64,000 bases of DNA. It comes from Aureimonas altamirensis. GTDB taxonomy: Bacteria > Pseudomonadota > Alphaproteobacteria > Rhizobiales > Rhizobiaceae. A program made the position numbers and the translations under genes. Positions 62,588 to 64,000 of the stretch are shown piece after piece. The number at the start of each line of letters is the position of its first letter. The first letter of the stretch is position 1. The notes below the pieces were generated by a model. It did no database searches and was not told where the DNA came from. It saw only the letters and a list, made by a program, of their open reading frames with translations. Location: assembly GCF_001463885.1 (NCBI RefSeq), contig NZ_BBWQ01000024.1:1-64000 (forward strand), given 5' to 3'.

Positions 62588-63595
62588 TCAGGGCCGGGGT
62601 GCAATTTCCGGATCGATGGTCTGGTCCGAGGTCGGGCTGCCCTTGGTGAACTGGCCCTGCGGGCGGAACCGCACAAGATAGGTCGGCAGGACGGCTTCCA
62701 GCGTCCGCGGCTGGATGCCGAAGGCCTCAAAGGTGCGTCCCTCCGCCTTCGCCGCTTCGGACACGACATTGTCCTGCCGCAACTGCTGCACCTGGTCGTG
62801 GGTCAGCGGCGCGCCCGGCAGATACTTCATCACGCCGGCCAGCCGCTCGGCCGCGCCGAACGGAATGTCCAGGAAGCGGCGCTTGCGATCGATCACCAGA
62901 AGCATCTCTTCCATCAAGGCGCGGAAGCTCAGGCTTTCAGGCCCGCCCAGCTCATACACACGGCCACCCGGCACCGCGCCATCGACCGTCTTCGCCACCG
63001 CTTCGGCGACATCGTTGACGTAGACCGGCTGGAACATCGTCTTGCCGCCGCCGATCAACGGCAGGAAGGGCGAAAAGCGCGCCATGTCCGCGAAGCGGTT
63101 GAAGAACTGGTCTTCCGCGCCGAAGACGATGGACGGGCGCAGAACGGTGGCATCGGGCACGGCCTCGAAGACATATCGCTCGCCCAGCGCCTTGGTGCGG
63201 GCGTAGCGGCTTTCGGAATTCTCGTCTGCGCCGATGGCCGACATCTGCGTCAGGCCGGCACCGCGCGCCGCGGCGGCCTTTGCAACCAAGCGCGCGCCTT
63301 CTGCCTGGATGGCGGTGTAGCGCTGGCGTCCGGCCTCGGTCAGGATGCCGACGAGGTTGACGACATGGTCGGCATCTTCCACGGCGCGTTGCACCGACCA
63401 CTCGTAGCGCAGATTGGCCTGGATGGGCTGGATCTGGCCGAGGCGGCCGGCCGTCTGCAGGTGGTAGGCCAGGTCGGGCCGGCGGGTCGCGACGCGGATG
63501 CGGTGCCCGCGCGAAGCAAGGGCGTGCACGACATAGCGACCCAGGAAGCCTGATCCGCCGAAGACGGTGACGAGCTTTTTGTTGTCGATTCGCAT
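62588..63595 (-). CDS. Complex I NDUFA9-like NAD(P)-binding protein
   Basis: The 335-residue atypical SDR has LVTVFGGSGFLGRYVVHALA at the N-terminus, NLVGILTEAGRQRYTAIQAE, and RTKALGERYVFEAVPDATVL. It matches the NDUFA9 family, which in alphaproteobacteria is a single-copy homologue of the mitochondrial complex I accessory subunit and probably a quinone-pathway or respiratory assembly factor. The start at 63595 has GGAAGGG upstream; a frame to 63691 adds 32 residues without support. Confidence 0.88.
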   Translation of the reverse strand: MRIDNKKLVTVFGGSGFLGRYVVHALASRGHRIRVATRRPDLAYHLQTAGRLGQIQPIQANLRYEWSVQRAVEDADHVVNLVGILTEAGRQRYTAIQAEGARLVAKAAAARGAGLTQMSAIGADENSESRYARTKALGERYVFEAVPDATVLRPSIVFGAEDQFFNRFADMARFSPFLPLIGGGKTMFQPVYVNDVAEAVAKTVDGAVPGGRVYELGGPESLSFRALMEEMLLVIDRKRRFLDIPFGAAERLAGVMKYLPGAPLTHDQVQQLRQDNVVSEAAKAEGRTFEAFGIQPRTLEAVLPTYLVRFRPQGQFTKGSPTSDQTIDPEIAPRP

Positions 63596-63794
63596 ATGCG
63601 GGCCCTTCCGATATCGATGGCGCTGGCCCTGCGCGCTGCGGCGCGGCATCGGCCTTGCGAGGTCATTTAGCGGGATTTCCCCGACGCGCAAAGGGCTTGG
63701 ATGCAGGCAAGCCGGATTGCCGCATTGTTTTTCCGCCGCAAGCCTTCACGGGGCGTTGACAGGCGCCCGGCCGCTCTCTAATGACACCGCCAGT

Positions 63795-63879
63795 GCCCAG
63801 GTGGCGGAATTGGTAGACGCGCACGGTTCAGGTCCGTGTGCCGCGAGGCGTGAAGGTTCGAGTCCTTTCCTGGGCACCA
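63795..63879 (+). tRNA. tRNA-Leu (anticodon CAG)
   Basis: An 85-base cloverleaf with encoded CCA. The acceptor stem GCCCAGG pairs with CCTGGGC. The anticodon arm CACGG-TTCAGGT-CCGTG gives anticodon CAG. A long variable arm (TGCCGCGAGGCGT) marks a class II tRNA, and the T loop is TTCGAGT. Confidence 0.97.
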
Positions 63880-63958
63880 ATTCACCGGATAGTTCCGGGA
63901 AGCCAAAGAGTTCAGCCACATCACTGTCCCGCAATGACCCGAGTTACGCGACCGGGTG

Positions 63959-63976
63959 ATGCAGATAGTTCTGCAT
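63959..63976. repeat. Perfect 7-bp palindrome near the right edge
   Basis: ATGCAGA and TCTGCAT are separated by TAGT, giving a perfect inverted repeat 80 bases after tRNA-Leu. It could be an operator or a small hairpin for a gene to the right. No gene is visible in 63880-64000. Confidence 0.4.
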
Positions 63977-64000
63977 ATGGCTCAACCATGGCCGCATCCT

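Noticed and set aside
63795-64000. tRNA-Leu as an island attachment site
   Set aside because: No duplicated tRNA 3' end or integrase is visible within the window on either side of it.

Overview
The window is GC-rich alphaproteobacterial chromosome, most likely from the Hyphomicrobiales (Rhizobiales; an Aurantimonadaceae- or Rhizobiaceae-like genome). The basis is inference from gene families and order: taurine dehydrogenase plus Xsc, a choX/betC pair, UgpBAEC, an HWE-type histidine kinase, a tandem glycine riboswitch, and a tRNA-Leu / NDUFA9-like / uppP / GST / queG / SDR block. No rRNA gene, CRISPR array or complete insertion sequence was seen.

Region 1 (1-9214) looks like the integrase-proximal part of a genomic island. 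It carries a taurine pathway (tauX, tauY and the first codons of xsc, cut by the left edge), a glutathione transferase, an MFS exporter with a divergent AraC regulator, a short NTF2-like gene, long stretches without genes, and finally an AlpA-like regulator and a P4-type tyrosine integrase. The integrase start faces the 3' end of guaA, a known integration site. Between them lie three copies of a 12-13 bp sequence.

Region 2 (9215-28667) is ordinary backbone: guaA, an MTA/SAH nucleosidase, an RsmB-like methyltransferase, katA with divergent oxyR, a PAS/GAF HWE kinase, a WD40-like protein coupled to a His-rich COG0523 metallochaperone GTPase, MarR, a LacI regulator with a 2-hydroxyacid dehydrogenase, an Inh-like lipoprotein or periplasmic protein, GNAT, KDPG aldolase, otsBA, and a D-amino-acid-dehydrogenase-like gene behind a tandem glycine riboswitch.

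Region 3 (28668-53382) is dominated by transport. It holds ugpBAEC (glycerol-3-phosphate type) with a PHO box, choX with betC (choline-O-sulfate/choline), a three-gene surface polysaccharide unit (GT2, flippase, pyruvyl transferase), a five-gene sugar ABC and catabolic operon resembling L-fucose use, a CHASE4-GGDEF-EAL protein, a small AT-richer orphan gene, and a complete dpp-type peptide operon. In all three complete ABC operons a strong hairpin lies directly after the binding-protein gene.

Region 4 (53383-64000) holds a tandem Usp protein, a probable Tat-exported esterase, aroQ, a 3-methyladenine glycosylase, a LuxR-type regulator with a degenerate receiver domain, rlpA, the GST-queG-pentarepeat-SDR operon, uppP, an NDUFA9-like NAD(P)-binding protein and tRNA-Leu(CAG).
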